Positions 35,467-43,714 of a stretch of DNA of 64,000 nt are shown piece by piece. The translations under genes were made by a program, and so were the position numbers. The stretch's first letter is position 1. Every line of letters begins with the position of its first letter. Under the pieces are notes generated by a model, which saw only the letters and a program-made list of their open reading frames with translations, searched no databases and was not told the DNA's origin. The stretch spans positions 186,001 through 250,000 of the forward strand of contig CANLWN010000004.1 in NCBI GenBank assembly GCA_947494825.1. Direction: 5' to 3'. Origin of the DNA: an uncultured Flavobacteriaceae bacterium (GTDB lineage: Bacteria > Bacteroidota > Bacteroidia > Flavobacteriales > Flavobacteriaceae).

Positions 35467-36516
35467 ATGAGCGATTTTCATTCCCTGACGGTATCTTCGG
35501 TGGAAAGACTTACCCCAAACGCAGTTGCAATATCGTTTTCCATTCCCAAGGAACTAAAGGATACCTTTTCCTTTCTTTCGGGCCAATACATTACCATAAA
35601 ACATCCCATGAACGGCGGGGAAATCCGCAGGGCCTACTCCATTTGTTCCCTGCCCACCGCCCCGGGAATTTCTGTGGGGGTCAAAAAAGTGGAGGACGGA
35701 ACCTTTTCGGTATATGCCAATACAGCGATAAAGGCTGGGGATGTTATGGAGGTTATGCCGCCCGAAGGGCGCTTTGTCTTCCATCCGTCCAACCGGGAAC
35801 AGCACATCGCTGCCTTTGCCGCCGGAAGTGGAATCACACCTATTTTGAGCATTGCCCAAAACGTATTGGAAAGCCATTTGAACAGCACTTTTGTACTGGT
35901 ATATGGCAACCAAAGCCCTGAGGAAACCATGTTTTATAGGAACCTCCGGGCTTTATCTAAAAAATATACCAACAGGTTTTTTATTCAGTTCGTTTATAGC
36001 AAGGCACAGGAAGAGGGTTCTCTTTTTGGGCGAATCGATACCTCCACTGTGAACTTCATCATCAAGAACAAATTTAAGGAGGTCTCTTTTGACCACTTTT
36101 ATCTTTGCGGGCCGGAACCAATGATCCATGTGGTTTCGGATACGCTTAAAGTTGCCGGGGTGCCAGATGCCGATATCCTTTATGAACTTTTTACCTCAAC
36201 GGAGGCTGTGGATACCATAGCGGAGAATTTGGATGGCACCACCAAGGTGGAAGTCGTGGTGGACGACGAGACCTATTCGCTCTCCATGGACAAGAAGACC
36301 TTGGTGCTCGATGCCGTGCTCAAGGAGAATATCGATGCACCCTACTCCTGCCAAGGCGGGGTTTGCAGTAGCTGTATTGCAAGAATTACCGAAGGAAAGG
36401 CAGAAATGGTCAAAAATCAGATTTTAACGGACGGCGAAATCGCCGAAGGCCTCATTTTAACTTGCCAGGCTCACCCACTTACCCCAACCTTAAAGGTAGA
36501 TTACGACGATGTGTGA
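35467..36516 (+). CDS. PaaE-like NAD(P)H:ferredoxin-type oxidoreductase with 2Fe-2S domain
   Basis: The 349-residue protein has an FAD-binding domain with the RAYS motif (55-58), an NAD(P)-binding domain with GSGITP (120-125) and CGPEPM (214-219), and a C-terminal plant-type ferredoxin domain with the cluster ligands C295, C300, C303 and C333 in CQGGVCSSC. It should transfer electrons from NAD(P)H through FAD to the iron-sulfur cluster and on to an oxygenase or hydroxylase. No phenylacetate (paa) gene lies nearby, so the electron acceptor is unknown. It is transcribed alone. Confidence 0.9.
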   Translation: MSDFHSLTVSSVERLTPNAVAISFSIPKELKDTFSFLSGQYITIKHPMNGGEIRRAYSICSLPTAPGISVGVKKVEDGTFSVYANTAIKAGDVMEVMPPEGRFVFHPSNREQHIAAFAAGSGITPILSIAQNVLESHLNSTFVLVYGNQSPEETMFYRNLRALSKKYTNRFFIQFVYSKAQEEGSLFGRIDTSTVNFIIKNKFKEVSFDHFYLCGPEPMIHVVSDTLKVAGVPDADILYELFTSTEAVDTIAENLDGTTKVEVVVDDETYSLSMDKKTLVLDAVLKENIDAPYSCQGGVCSSCIARITEGKAEMVKNQILTDGEIAEGLILTCQAHPLTPTLKVDYDDV

Positions 36517-36553
36517 TACCGGGGGAAGTCCAGCTTCCTGTGGCCTGCCCCAA

Positions 36554-37348
36554 CTAATCCGTTAAAAGCGCTTTGTCCAAGGCCCTTATGGCATTTTCAT
36601 ACCCGATCAGGTAGGCCTTTTCCATTCCTTTTCTGTCCAGAATGCCAATATTTTCCAGGGCTGGCGGCGCAATAAGGATATCGCAGGCCCCTATCTTTTC
36701 CTTGCTGGAGGCATAGACCATAAGCCCGGTGACGCGCCCGGTGAGCTGTAGGGCGTTCTTCAGCGATCTTTTGGGGAGTCGACTTACAATGGATACATTG
36801 CTCCCCAAGATGAAATCAGTGGTGTCCATGAGGGGCTCCAGAGGAAAATTATTCATAATACCCCCATCTGCATAGAGTTCGCCCTTTAAGAGAACAGGGC
36901 TAAAAACCGGGGGAAGAGCAGCTGAGGCCAATAAGGGACGGATCAATTCGCCCGAGGAAAAGAACGCCTGATCTCCCTCCTGCAGATTGGTGGCCACGAC
37001 GTGCAGCTCCTTGTCCAGGGCTTCAAAGGAATCCTGGGGAAAATAATCCTTGAACAAGGCGACGTATTTATCCGTGTCTATAAGCCCCGGTTTGCTTATG
37101 GTAAGGAAGTTGTATTTGAACAGCGGGGTCTCTTTAAAAAACAGGAGCATGTCCTCTACCGTATGGCCTTGGGCATAGAGCGCACCTATCAGGGCTCCAA
37201 CGCTGCTACCGGAAACGGCTCCAGCCGATATGCCCAGTTCATTCATGGCACGGATAACCCCGATATGGGCCATTCCGCGGACACCTCCTCCCGAAAGCAC
37301 CAGGCCAACGGACTCTGATTTTTTGATTTTAGACCTTACTTCTCCCAT
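36554..37348 (-). CDS. Patatin-like phospholipase (RssA-like)
   Basis: The 264-residue protein has the patatin motifs: the oxyanion loop GGGVRG, the nucleophile elbow GSSVG (Ser about residue 48), and the catalytic Asp in DGGIMNNFPLEPL. The family hydrolyses acyl chains of phospholipids. Membrane helices are absent, so it is cytoplasmic. It is a single gene that starts next to the arsenosugar control region. Confidence 0.88.
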   Translation of the reverse strand: MGEVRSKIKKSESVGLVLSGGGVRGMAHIGVIRAMNELGISAGAVSGSSVGALIGALYAQGHTVEDMLLFFKETPLFKYNFLTISKPGLIDTDKYVALFKDYFPQDSFEALDKELHVVATNLQEGDQAFFSSGELIRPLLASAALPPVFSPVLLKGELYADGGIMNNFPLEPLMDTTDFILGSNVSIVSRLPKRSLKNALQLTGRVTGLMVYASSKEKIGACDILIAPPALENIGILDRKGMEKAYLIGYENAIRALDKALLTD

Positions 37349-37457
37349 GCTATTGAACCTTCAGCTTGATTCTTGTTCACCTTGGTGTATAGGTGTACAA
37401 AAATACGGTGTTTTTGCACCAAAACGCCTGTAGGGCACAATCGTTGACGAAGATTTT

Positions 37458-37475
37458 ACAGACCATACGGTCGGC
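37458..37475. promoter_or_regulatory. TetR-type operator-like site before arsenosugar cluster (distal)
   Basis: ACAGACCATACGGTCGGC is an imperfect palindrome with the core GACC and GGTC halves. It matches the site at 37584 at 13 of 18 positions and the tetR operator at the half-sites. Confidence 0.5.
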
Positions 37476-37583
37476 GGCGCTCTTTTGAACGCCATACCAT
37501 GGCAACTAAGTAGCTCTTTATCCTGTTTTGTTATTTTTTTACCCTATTTCCAGAACAAAAAAGAGGACATGAACTATTGGGTC

Positions 37584-37601
37584 AAAGACCATTTGGTTGG
37601 T
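37584..37601. promoter_or_regulatory. TetR-type operator-like site before arsenosugar cluster (proximal)
   Basis: AAAGACCATTTGGTTGGT matches the 8100 site at 15 of 18 positions. It lies about 100 bases before the glycosyltransferase ATG at 37705. Confidence 0.55.
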
Positions 37602-37704
37602 TTTTCCAAAAAGGGGCCTGTTTGTTAAATTTAACCAGAGCTGTAATTGCGAAAACGCTTTGGCGACTAAATTCTTTGTAAATTTACCGGTGAACCACAG
37701 GTTT

Positions 37705-38397
37705 ATGCAAGCTTCTTTTTCACATACCACGGCTATTTTGGTATTTGCAAATTCCTCCAAGGAGGAATTAAAGCACAAGACCTTTGTCCAAGATGGTCAG
37801 CTGTTCGATATGCTTACGGCACAAACCTTGCGTACAGTGAAAAGTACGGGGCTTCCCTATTTTCACTATTCGGAAGACCAGCAATTGGGCGGTTCCTTTG
37901 GCGAACGCTTTACCAACGCCATTGAAGCTGTGTTTCACAAGGGATATGATGCGGTCATCACCCTGGGCAATGACACTCCGGAACTTAGCAAGTCCCATAT
38001 TCTGGAAGCTTACGCTTGTTTACAATCGGGCCGACCGGTGTTGGGACCCTCGTTGGACGGTGGTTTTTATTTGATGGGAATCACGAAAGCCTTATTTGAC
38101 GTCTCCCATTTTTTGCATTTGCCCTGGCAGACTGCTACCTTGGCCAAACAGCTAGGCCAGTTTCTAGGTACTTTTCCTGCCCGATTGGTATGGTTGCAGC
38201 GGTTTTCGGATTTGGATGCACTGTCCGATCTACAGGTTTTGGCGAATAGCCATCGCCTTGGGAAGGCACTCCAAGGGCTTATTCGTAATTTGCTCGCCTG
38301 TGCCCGTCATCTATTTCATTTCTCCCAGTCCTTTATCGATTCCTATCTCGTACAGACCTATTACAACAAGGGGTCTCCAGTATTTCTTCATTCCTAG
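37705..38397 (+). CDS. DUF2064/TIGR04282-type arsenosugar glycosyltransferase
   Basis: The 230-residue protein resembles the DUF2064 group (TIGR04282), GT-A-like enzymes found with ArsS in arsenosugar gene clusters. It has an AILVFANSSKEE start, the GERFTNAIEAVF region, VITLGNDTPELS (the metal/nucleotide-binding acidic strand), and GPSLDGGFYLMGI. The ATG at 37705 gives the family N-terminus. It presumably adds or forms a sugar on the arsenical intermediate. It is followed by the AhpD-like gene after 131 bases. Confidence 0.82.
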   Translation: MQASFSHTTAILVFANSSKEELKHKTFVQDGQLFDMLTAQTLRTVKSTGLPYFHYSEDQQLGGSFGERFTNAIEAVFHKGYDAVITLGNDTPELSKSHILEAYACLQSGRPVLGPSLDGGFYLMGITKALFDVSHFLHLPWQTATLAKQLGQFLGTFPARLVWLQRFSDLDALSDLQVLANSHRLGKALQGLIRNLLACARHLFHFSQSFIDSYLVQTYYNKGSPVFLHS

Positions 38398-38528
38398 ACT
38401 TAAGTGGATTATTCAACGTCCGATTTTATTGTTGGAAACGTGTTCAATCTTGCCCTGTTTCAGGTCAATGAAATACTAATTCCAATAAGTTTTTACCCTT
38501 ATTACTATTCATCACTAAACAGAAAACA

Positions 38529-38864
38529 ATGGCAAATTCATATTATGATCCCGCAGACTTGAGAAAATTCGGGAATATCACCGAATGGAGCGAAGAGCTC
38601 GGAACCAAATTCTTTGATTATTATGGCAAGGTATTCGAGGAGGGCGCTCTATCGGCTAGGGAAAAGTCGCTTATCGCACTCGCCGTGGCCCATGTGGTAA
38701 AATGTCCTTACTGTATAGACGCCTATACCAAGGATGGCCTGCAGCGGGGAATTACCAAGGAGGAAATGATGGAAGCGGTACATGCCGGGGCCGCCATAGA
38801 AAGTGGTGCCACCCTGGTCCATGGGGTGCAAATGATGAACAAATACAACAAACTATCCATGTAA
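38529..38864 (+). CDS. Arsenosugar-associated AhpD/CMD-like protein
   Basis: The 111-residue protein belongs to the carboxymuconolactone decarboxylase/AhpD fold and fits the arsenosugar-associated peroxidase-like subgroup. The redox pair is C59 and C62 (KCPYC). The His that follows three residues later in AhpD is Y66 here, so full peroxidase activity is doubtful. It lies 30 bases before arsS and is likely co-transcribed with it. Confidence 0.85.
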   Translation: MANSYYDPADLRKFGNITEWSEELGTKFFDYYGKVFEEGALSAREKSLIALAVAHVVKCPYCIDAYTKDGLQRGITKEEMMEAVHAGAAIESGATLVHGVQMMNKYNKLSM

Positions 38865-38894
38865 CGCAGGCATTGGCCCTGCAAAAACAAAAAA

Positions 38895-39950
38895 ATGGCT
38901 ACAAAATCACTAAAGGCGAGACACGAAGAACTGGCCGAGACAAACAAACAATTGGAAATCCTGAACGGAGGTATCTTTGCCGAAGGTGAGCTGCCCTTTT
39001 TTAAGGACAAAATTGCCAATATTGGCCAGTTTCCACTACGGCCAAAAAAACTGGAGATATTGCAGATCAATGTGGGCTATATGTGCAATCAGGTCTGTGA
39101 ACACTGCCATGTGGATGCCGGCCCGGACAGGAAGGAGATCATGACCCGGGAAACTATGGCACAATGTCTTGAGATAATTCGTAATACCGGTGCCCATACC
39201 CTGGACCTTACAGGCGGAGCTCCGGAAATGAATCCAGATTTCCGTTGGTTTGTGGAAGAAGCGGCCAAGGCAGGAATCCAAGACTTTATTGTCCGGTCTA
39301 ACTTGACCATTATCCGCGCCAACAAAAAATACTACGACCTTCCCGAGTTCTTTAAAAAACACAACGTACATGTTATTTCCTCCATGCCACATTATACCAG
39401 GGGAAAAACGGACAAACAACGAGGCGATGGCGTTTTTGACAAATCAATAAAAGCACTACAGGAACTCAATGCCGTTGGTTACGGCATGCCCGGCAGCAAA
39501 CTACGCCTGGATTTGGTGTATAACCCCTCAGGAGCCTTTCTTCCCGGGGACCAGGCAGCATTGGAAATGGATTTCAAAAAAGCGCTAAAGGAAGATTTCA
39601 ACATTGATTTTCACCAGCTTTTCGCCATTACCAATTTACCCATTTCCCGCTTTTTGGATTATCTGATCGCCTCTGAAAACTATGAGGACTATATGTATGC
39701 ACTGGTAGAGGCCTATAATCCGGAAGCCGTGGCCAATGTGATGTGCACCAATACCATTTCGATAAGTTGGGACGGATGGCTCTACGATTGCGATTTTAAC
39801 CAGATGTTGGATCTTAAGGTGGCCAGCAAGGTAAAGCACATTAAAGATTACAACGAGGACGTTCTCCAGGACCGGAATATTATTATTTCCCAACACTGCT
39901 ATGGATGTACAGCCGGAGCGGGTAGCAGTTGCCAGGGTACCGTGGCCTAA
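38895..39950 (+). CDS. arsS: Radical SAM protein ArsS (arsenosugar biosynthesis)
   Basis: The 351-residue protein is a radical SAM enzyme with the CX3CX2C cluster motif at C64, C68 and C71 (YMCNQVCEHC) and a C-terminal cysteine-rich section (CYGCTAGAGSSC). It fits ArsS (TIGR04167), which transfers the 5'-deoxyadenosyl group to dimethylarsenic to make arsenosugar precursors in marine organisms. The methyltransferase ArsM and ArsR expected nearby are absent. Neighbour genes (glycosyltransferase, AhpD-like) support the call. Confidence 0.88.
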   Translation: MATKSLKARHEELAETNKQLEILNGGIFAEGELPFFKDKIANIGQFPLRPKKLEILQINVGYMCNQVCEHCHVDAGPDRKEIMTRETMAQCLEIIRNTGAHTLDLTGGAPEMNPDFRWFVEEAAKAGIQDFIVRSNLTIIRANKKYYDLPEFFKKHNVHVISSMPHYTRGKTDKQRGDGVFDKSIKALQELNAVGYGMPGSKLRLDLVYNPSGAFLPGDQAALEMDFKKALKEDFNIDFHQLFAITNLPISRFLDYLIASENYEDYMYALVEAYNPEAVANVMCTNTISISWDGWLYDCDFNQMLDLKVASKVKHIKDYNEDVLQDRNIIISQHCYGCTAGAGSSCQGTVA

Positions 39951-40029
39951 AATTTCTAGGTTACAGGGCTCTTTTTCCGGGTTTTTGAATCCCCGTTTGG
40001 GTCCCAGTATCCGTTTGTCGAGCTTTTTT

Positions 40030-40047
40030 ACCGACCAAGTGGTCGGT
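40030..40047. promoter_or_regulatory. TetR operator in front of tetR
   Basis: ACCGACCAAGTGGTCGGT is an 8+2+8 palindrome with perfect arms. It lies between the arsS stop (39950) and the tetR ATG (40196), the position of an autoregulatory site. Confidence 0.7.
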
Positions 40048-40195
40048 TCTAATTTCATTTCCGGGTGTTGTTCGTCCCGATTATGACATTTTAACGAGTT
40101 TTTGACCTCGTATATCCTTAAATCTTTAGGAAACCATGGATTCGCAGGTTCTTTGTTAAAGACTTAACCGTCTTTTTTCATAAAACCCAAATCTC

Positions 40196-40810
40196 ATGGA
40201 AAAAAATCTAAAACGCATGGCAACCATGCATCGAATGCAGGTCACTGGCCTTGAATTGTTTTATAAGCAAGGGTATTACAACACCAGTATTGATGACATT
40301 TTAAAGCACCTATCGCTTTCCAAAGGAGCTTTCTACTACCACTTTCAATCCAAGGAAGACTTTTTCATCAGCATTGTACAGAACCTCATTGTCCAGAAGG
40401 TGTACAGTATGCTCATTGAACCTATTGAAGGCAAGGAAGACCCGTTCAACGTCATCTCCAACTGTTTTGAGAACGCCTTGGAAACGGCGGAACACAACGA
40501 AATGGATTACGGTTTTGTCCTGAGCAATTTTATTTCAGAGTTCAACCGTAGAAATCCTGAGATTATGCGCTATTTAAAGGATATCCTTAAAGTATGGGAG
40601 GTAAATCTGATTTCCATCCTGCAAAAAGGAAAATCGGACGGCTATGTGGATCGACATGTGGATAGTGAAGGTGTTGCCGTATACCTTATCTCATCCTATA
40701 TAGGCATCCGCACCCTGATGGTAGACGGTAACTGCAAGACGCTTCGATACAAATACATGCAGCAATTGAGACAATACTTCAAATTGTTAAAGCAAAAGGA
40801 AATCGCCTAG
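40196..40810 (+). CDS. TetR family transcriptional regulator
   Basis: The 204-residue protein has an N-terminal TetR helix-turn-helix (about residues 12-58: GLELFYKQGYYNTSIDDILKHLSLSKGAFYYHFQSKEDFF) and a helical ligand-binding domain. The operator-like palindrome 150 bases upstream and similar sites before the arsenosugar cluster point to an autoregulated TetR controlling that cluster. It lies 246 bases after arsS. The ligand is unknown and need not be arsenic. Confidence 0.9.
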   Translation: MEKNLKRMATMHRMQVTGLELFYKQGYYNTSIDDILKHLSLSKGAFYYHFQSKEDFFISIVQNLIVQKVYSMLIEPIEGKEDPFNVISNCFENALETAEHNEMDYGFVLSNFISEFNRRNPEIMRYLKDILKVWEVNLISILQKGKSDGYVDRHVDSEGVAVYLISSYIGIRTLMVDGNCKTLRYKYMQQLRQYFKLLKQKEIA

Positions 40811-40819
40811 GGAAAAACA

Positions 40820-41893
40820 TTACGCACTATCCAGAACTTCCAAAATCTTGTGAAAAACCGCTTCGGGTGAAATGGTGTACATGGCCTTTTCATACCCCTT
40901 GGGAAGTTTCTTTCCATAAACAGAGGTAGGAATCCGGGGATACTTTCCCCTGTCGGCCAAGAGCGCATAGCCACTGTCCTGTTTAAACGGATAGAAGCCC
41001 GCATAGGGGTGGGTAACACCCCAAAGTGTAATGGTGGGAATTCCATAAATAGCAGCGAGGTGTCCATTGCCACTATCCATGGACAGCATGAGATCTAAAT
41101 TTGAGATCAAGACCAATTCTTCTTCGAAAGTGCATTGTCCCACCATAGATACCGCGTCTTCAAAACGCGTTACCCATTGATCCAAGATATCCTTTTCTTT
41201 TGTCCCACCACCGAAAAAAAACATTTTATAGGCCTTGGTGTCCGCTATGCGTTGGATTACATCTGCCATGAGGTCCAATGGGTATTCCTTCCCCTGAAAG
41301 GCCGCGAAAGGTGCTATGCCTATCCATTTTTTGGCATCCTTTCCTGCAATTTCCAAAACCCTCGTCGACAATGGCTGTCGAGCCAAAGGAGATGCCTTGT
41401 CCAACTGAATCGGAACCCCTAGTTTGCCAAACACGTTGGCGTAACGTTGGTGGGTGGATATCAATGGGCCAAAAACTTTATTTTTTGCTGCTGTTAAGTG
41501 TCTTTTTTCGGGTCTTCCCTTGTCTATTTGAGCAAAAGGAAGTTTCCCAAGGAGAAAATAGCGTTTTAATATGTTGCTCCGCAGCACATTGTGCAGGTCG
41601 GCCACTGCATCCACCGATAAAGGTTTTAACCCCTGGTATAGTTTCCAGAGTCCCACCACACCTTTATGCCTTCCCTTCAAGTCGGCAGCAAAGACCGATA
41701 CGTTTGGAATCTGTGCAAACATAGGGGCAAAGAACGCCCGGGTAAGCACGGTAACCCTTACTTCCGGGTATTGCTCTGTAAGGGCCGCGAGCACAGGGAC
41801 CGTCATGGCCACATCGCCCATAGCCGAAAAACGGATGACAAGAAGGTGTTTCGGTGGTTTTTTTATCGTGGAAAGCTGACTATTTTTGGCCAC
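40820..41893 (-). CDS. GT9 family glycosyltransferase (heptosyltransferase-like)
   Basis: The 357-residue protein is a GT-B enzyme of family 9 with the start LLVIRFSAMGDVAMTVPVL and the later SMDSGNGHLAAIYGIPTITLWG motif that binds the nucleotide-sugar. It may add heptose or a similar sugar to LPS core. The start is GTG at 41893, which overlaps the DUF4254 stop by 14 bases; no ATG fits the family start. Confidence 0.88.
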   Translation of the reverse strand: MAKNSQLSTIKKPPKHLLVIRFSAMGDVAMTVPVLAALTEQYPEVRVTVLTRAFFAPMFAQIPNVSVFAADLKGRHKGVVGLWKLYQGLKPLSVDAVADLHNVLRSNILKRYFLLGKLPFAQIDKGRPEKRHLTAAKNKVFGPLISTHQRYANVFGKLGVPIQLDKASPLARQPLSTRVLEIAGKDAKKWIGIAPFAAFQGKEYPLDLMADVIQRIADTKAYKMFFFGGGTKEKDILDQWVTRFEDAVSMVGQCTFEEELVLISNLDLMLSMDSGNGHLAAIYGIPTITLWGVTHPYAGFYPFKQDSGYALLADRGKYPRIPTSVYGKKLPKGYEKAMYTISPEAVFHKILEVLDSA

Positions 41894-42482
41894 GGAGGAT
41901 AGGGTTTAGTTCCTCGTCATTGTACATTTTCATTTGCTTGTAGACCTTCATGAATTTGTTCCCTGATTCAAAATCCGATAAGAGCTGGTCTATGGCTGTG
42001 GACAGGTCCCTTTTTTGTTCCAGCAATACTTCCAGTTTTTCCTTGCATTTGGCGTTGTGTTCCGGGGACGCATCTTTTCGATCCGCTTCTTCCTGCATAT
42101 GATAGATTTTCAGGGCCAGGATGGAGAGCCGGTCTATGGCCCAAGCAGGGCTTTCCGTATTTATAGTGGCATTCGGCTTAATCTGGACCGATTGGTATTT
42201 TTTTAAAAAGTAGCTGTCTATATACTCTACCAGGTCCGTACGGTCCTGATTGCTGGCATCTATTTTGCGTTTTAACCCGAGCGCGGAGACCGGATCAATA
42301 TCCGGGTCCCGTATGATATCCTCGTAGTGCCATTGTACGGTATCTATCCAATTTTTCCGGTACAATAGATGGGCGATATCCTCTTTTGGATAAGGGTTCC
42401 CAAAAGTTTGGTAAACATCATCCTTGACATGATAGGCCGTAATGCACTTTTCAAAAATCGTATAGGCAAATTCGCTGAACAT
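41880..42482 (-). CDS. DUF4254 protein
   Basis: The 200-residue protein matches DUF4254, a Bacteroidota family almost always next to a GT9 gene. It starts at MFSEFAYTIFEKCITAYHVKD; residues upstream in the open frame (from 42839) do not fit. It is rich in helices and has conserved basic and acidic residues. A role in LPS assembly is inferred from the constant partner. It overlaps the GT9 gene by 14 bases. Confidence 0.82.
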   Translation of the reverse strand: MFSEFAYTIFEKCITAYHVKDDVYQTFGNPYPKEDIAHLLYRKNWIDTVQWHYEDIIRDPDIDPVSALGLKRKIDASNQDRTDLVEYIDSYFLKKYQSVQIKPNATINTESPAWAIDRLSILALKIYHMQEEADRKDASPEHNAKCKEKLEVLLEQKRDLSTAIDQLLSDFESGNKFMKVYKQMKMYNDEELNPILRGQK

Positions 42483-42514
42483 GAATCGAAATATTTTGGC
42501 AAAGATACCCCAAT

Positions 42515-43453
42515 TTATTTTATCATGAGGTGGCTGAGTAGTAGCACAAAGGGCACTAAAATAGTAAGTATCAGTACCATTTCCCTGATTTTTGGTTTTT
42601 TGATCCCTTCCACATAACTGGTAATGAAAACCACGGCGGGAAAGAAGGTGACCATAATAGGGAATACATCGAAGGAAGCCTTTAACCAGGTAAGCAGTAG
42701 GCCCAAACCATAGGAAATGGCAATTAACCGTACGGTTACAATTCTTCCCAGGCCCGATTTTCCGAGTTTGAGAAAGGTAAGGATCCCTGCCAGGCCCACG
42801 ATGAAAATATATATCAAAAATTTGGTGCTGTTCTCCCAATCATAAAAATATGCGGTATTGAATTCAAGGGAAAAAACATAATGGTCTGCCAAGAAGGCTA
42901 GATTGTTGGACAAGACCAACACCGCCACTGCAATCATAAAAACCGTGAAGATACCCACCGCAGGCACCAGCCAATTTCTGATGTTCTTGGCCTCATAGAA
43001 GGAAATGGCCACAAAGACCAAAATGAGATAAAGCAGGGCCCAATCGTAGAACAAACTGGCCAGGCCGATCCACAGGGTGGCATCAAAAACTTTGTGTTTA
43101 ATATTTTTCAATGATTTTATACTCAATAGCCTTCGCGTGGCCAATAAGAGGAAGAAACTGCAAAAAATGGCATTGTTGTCCAGTAAAACCTCTGGGAAAA
43201 CCACCATTAAAAGGGTATAAAATAGGATGGCGAAGGAGTTTGTGCCGGTAATTTTGTTGCGTTTTACAATAAAATTCACCCAAAAAATGCTAAAGAGCAA
43301 TATGCCCAGAACAAATATTTGTAGCATTAAAGGTTCGGGGCGATAGGTCTTTTGGAACACAAAAAAATGCATGGTCCAGTAGAAGGCAAAAAGGAAACCC
43401 AGCAGGATGATGTAATTTATTGGCTTTGTTTTTCCAAAAATGCTTGAAATCAT
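42515..43453 (-). CDS. DUF6427 multi-pass membrane protein
   Basis: The 312-residue protein has about eight to nine membrane helices and no catalytic motif. It fits DUF6427, found between DUF6341 and DUF4254 in flavobacteria. The gene ends 32 bases before DUF4254 starts, so it is likely co-transcribed with the GT9 gene. Function unknown. Confidence 0.75.
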   Translation of the reverse strand: MISSIFGKTKPINYIILLGFLFAFYWTMHFFVFQKTYRPEPLMLQIFVLGILLFSIFWVNFIVKRNKITGTNSFAILFYTLLMVVFPEVLLDNNAIFCSFFLLLATRRLLSIKSLKNIKHKVFDATLWIGLASLFYDWALLYLILVFVAISFYEAKNIRNWLVPAVGIFTVFMIAVAVLVLSNNLAFLADHYVFSLEFNTAYFYDWENSTKFLIYIFIVGLAGILTFLKLGKSGLGRIVTVRLIAISYGLGLLLTWLKASFDVFPIMVTFFPAVVFITSYVEGIKKPKIREMVLILTILVPFVLLLSHLMIK

Positions 43454-43473
43454 CTAGGGTTTTTATATTTTTG
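43444..43473 (+). promoter_or_regulatory. Promoter of the DUF6341 gene
   Basis: TTG at 43444-43446 and TATTTTTG at 43466-43473 are separated by 19 bases, a full match to the Bacteroidota consensus. The ATG at 43493 follows 19 bases later. It overlaps the 5' end of the DUF6427 gene on the other strand. Confidence 0.7.
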
Positions 43474-43492
43474 TGGAGTAAATATAATTAAG

Positions 43493-43714
43493 ATGAGAGC
43501 ATTTTTTGAAGGCATCGAGGATTTATTTGTGAATAGCCTTTTTTGGCCTTTTGATTTTTTCCGGTTTATGGAGAACTGGTGGGCCTCAAACGCCTTCAAC
43601 TGGCTGTTGGCCATCATTGGTTTTGTAGCAATGATTTATTGGTTGCTTGAGTTAAAGAAATTCAATGATGCCGGAGAGGAGGATAAGAGCATTACCGCGC
43701 ATGACTACCTATAG
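43493..43714 (+). CDS. DUF6341 small membrane protein
   Basis: The 73-residue protein has a membrane helix (about 36-51) after an aromatic segment (FFEGIEDLFVNSLFWPFDFF) and an acidic C-terminus. It fits DUF6341, a flavobacterial family. A full consensus promoter is just upstream. Its end overlaps the purD 3' end by 6 bases on the opposite strand. Function unknown. Confidence 0.8.
   Translation: MRAFFEGIEDLFVNSLFWPFDFFRFMENWWASNAFNWLLAIIGFVAMIYWLLELKKFNDAGEEDKSITAHDYL

Larger units (their letters stand above)
37349..37704. other. Control region between patatin and arsenosugar glycosyltransferase genes
   Basis: This 356-base intergenic region contains two TetR-type operator-like sites at 37458 and 37584 and no further convincing gene. 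An open frame entering the glycosyltransferase from 37597 adds 36 residues unlike the family and overlaps the operator, so it is not used. Confidence 0.6.

Noticed and set aside
37597-37704. Longer N-terminus for the arsenosugar glycosyltransferase
   Set aside because: 36 extra residues unlike the family and overlapping the operator-like site.
42483-42839. Longer N-terminus for the DUF4254 protein
   Set aside because: The extra residues are read out of frame from DUF6427 sequence and do not resemble DUF4254 members.
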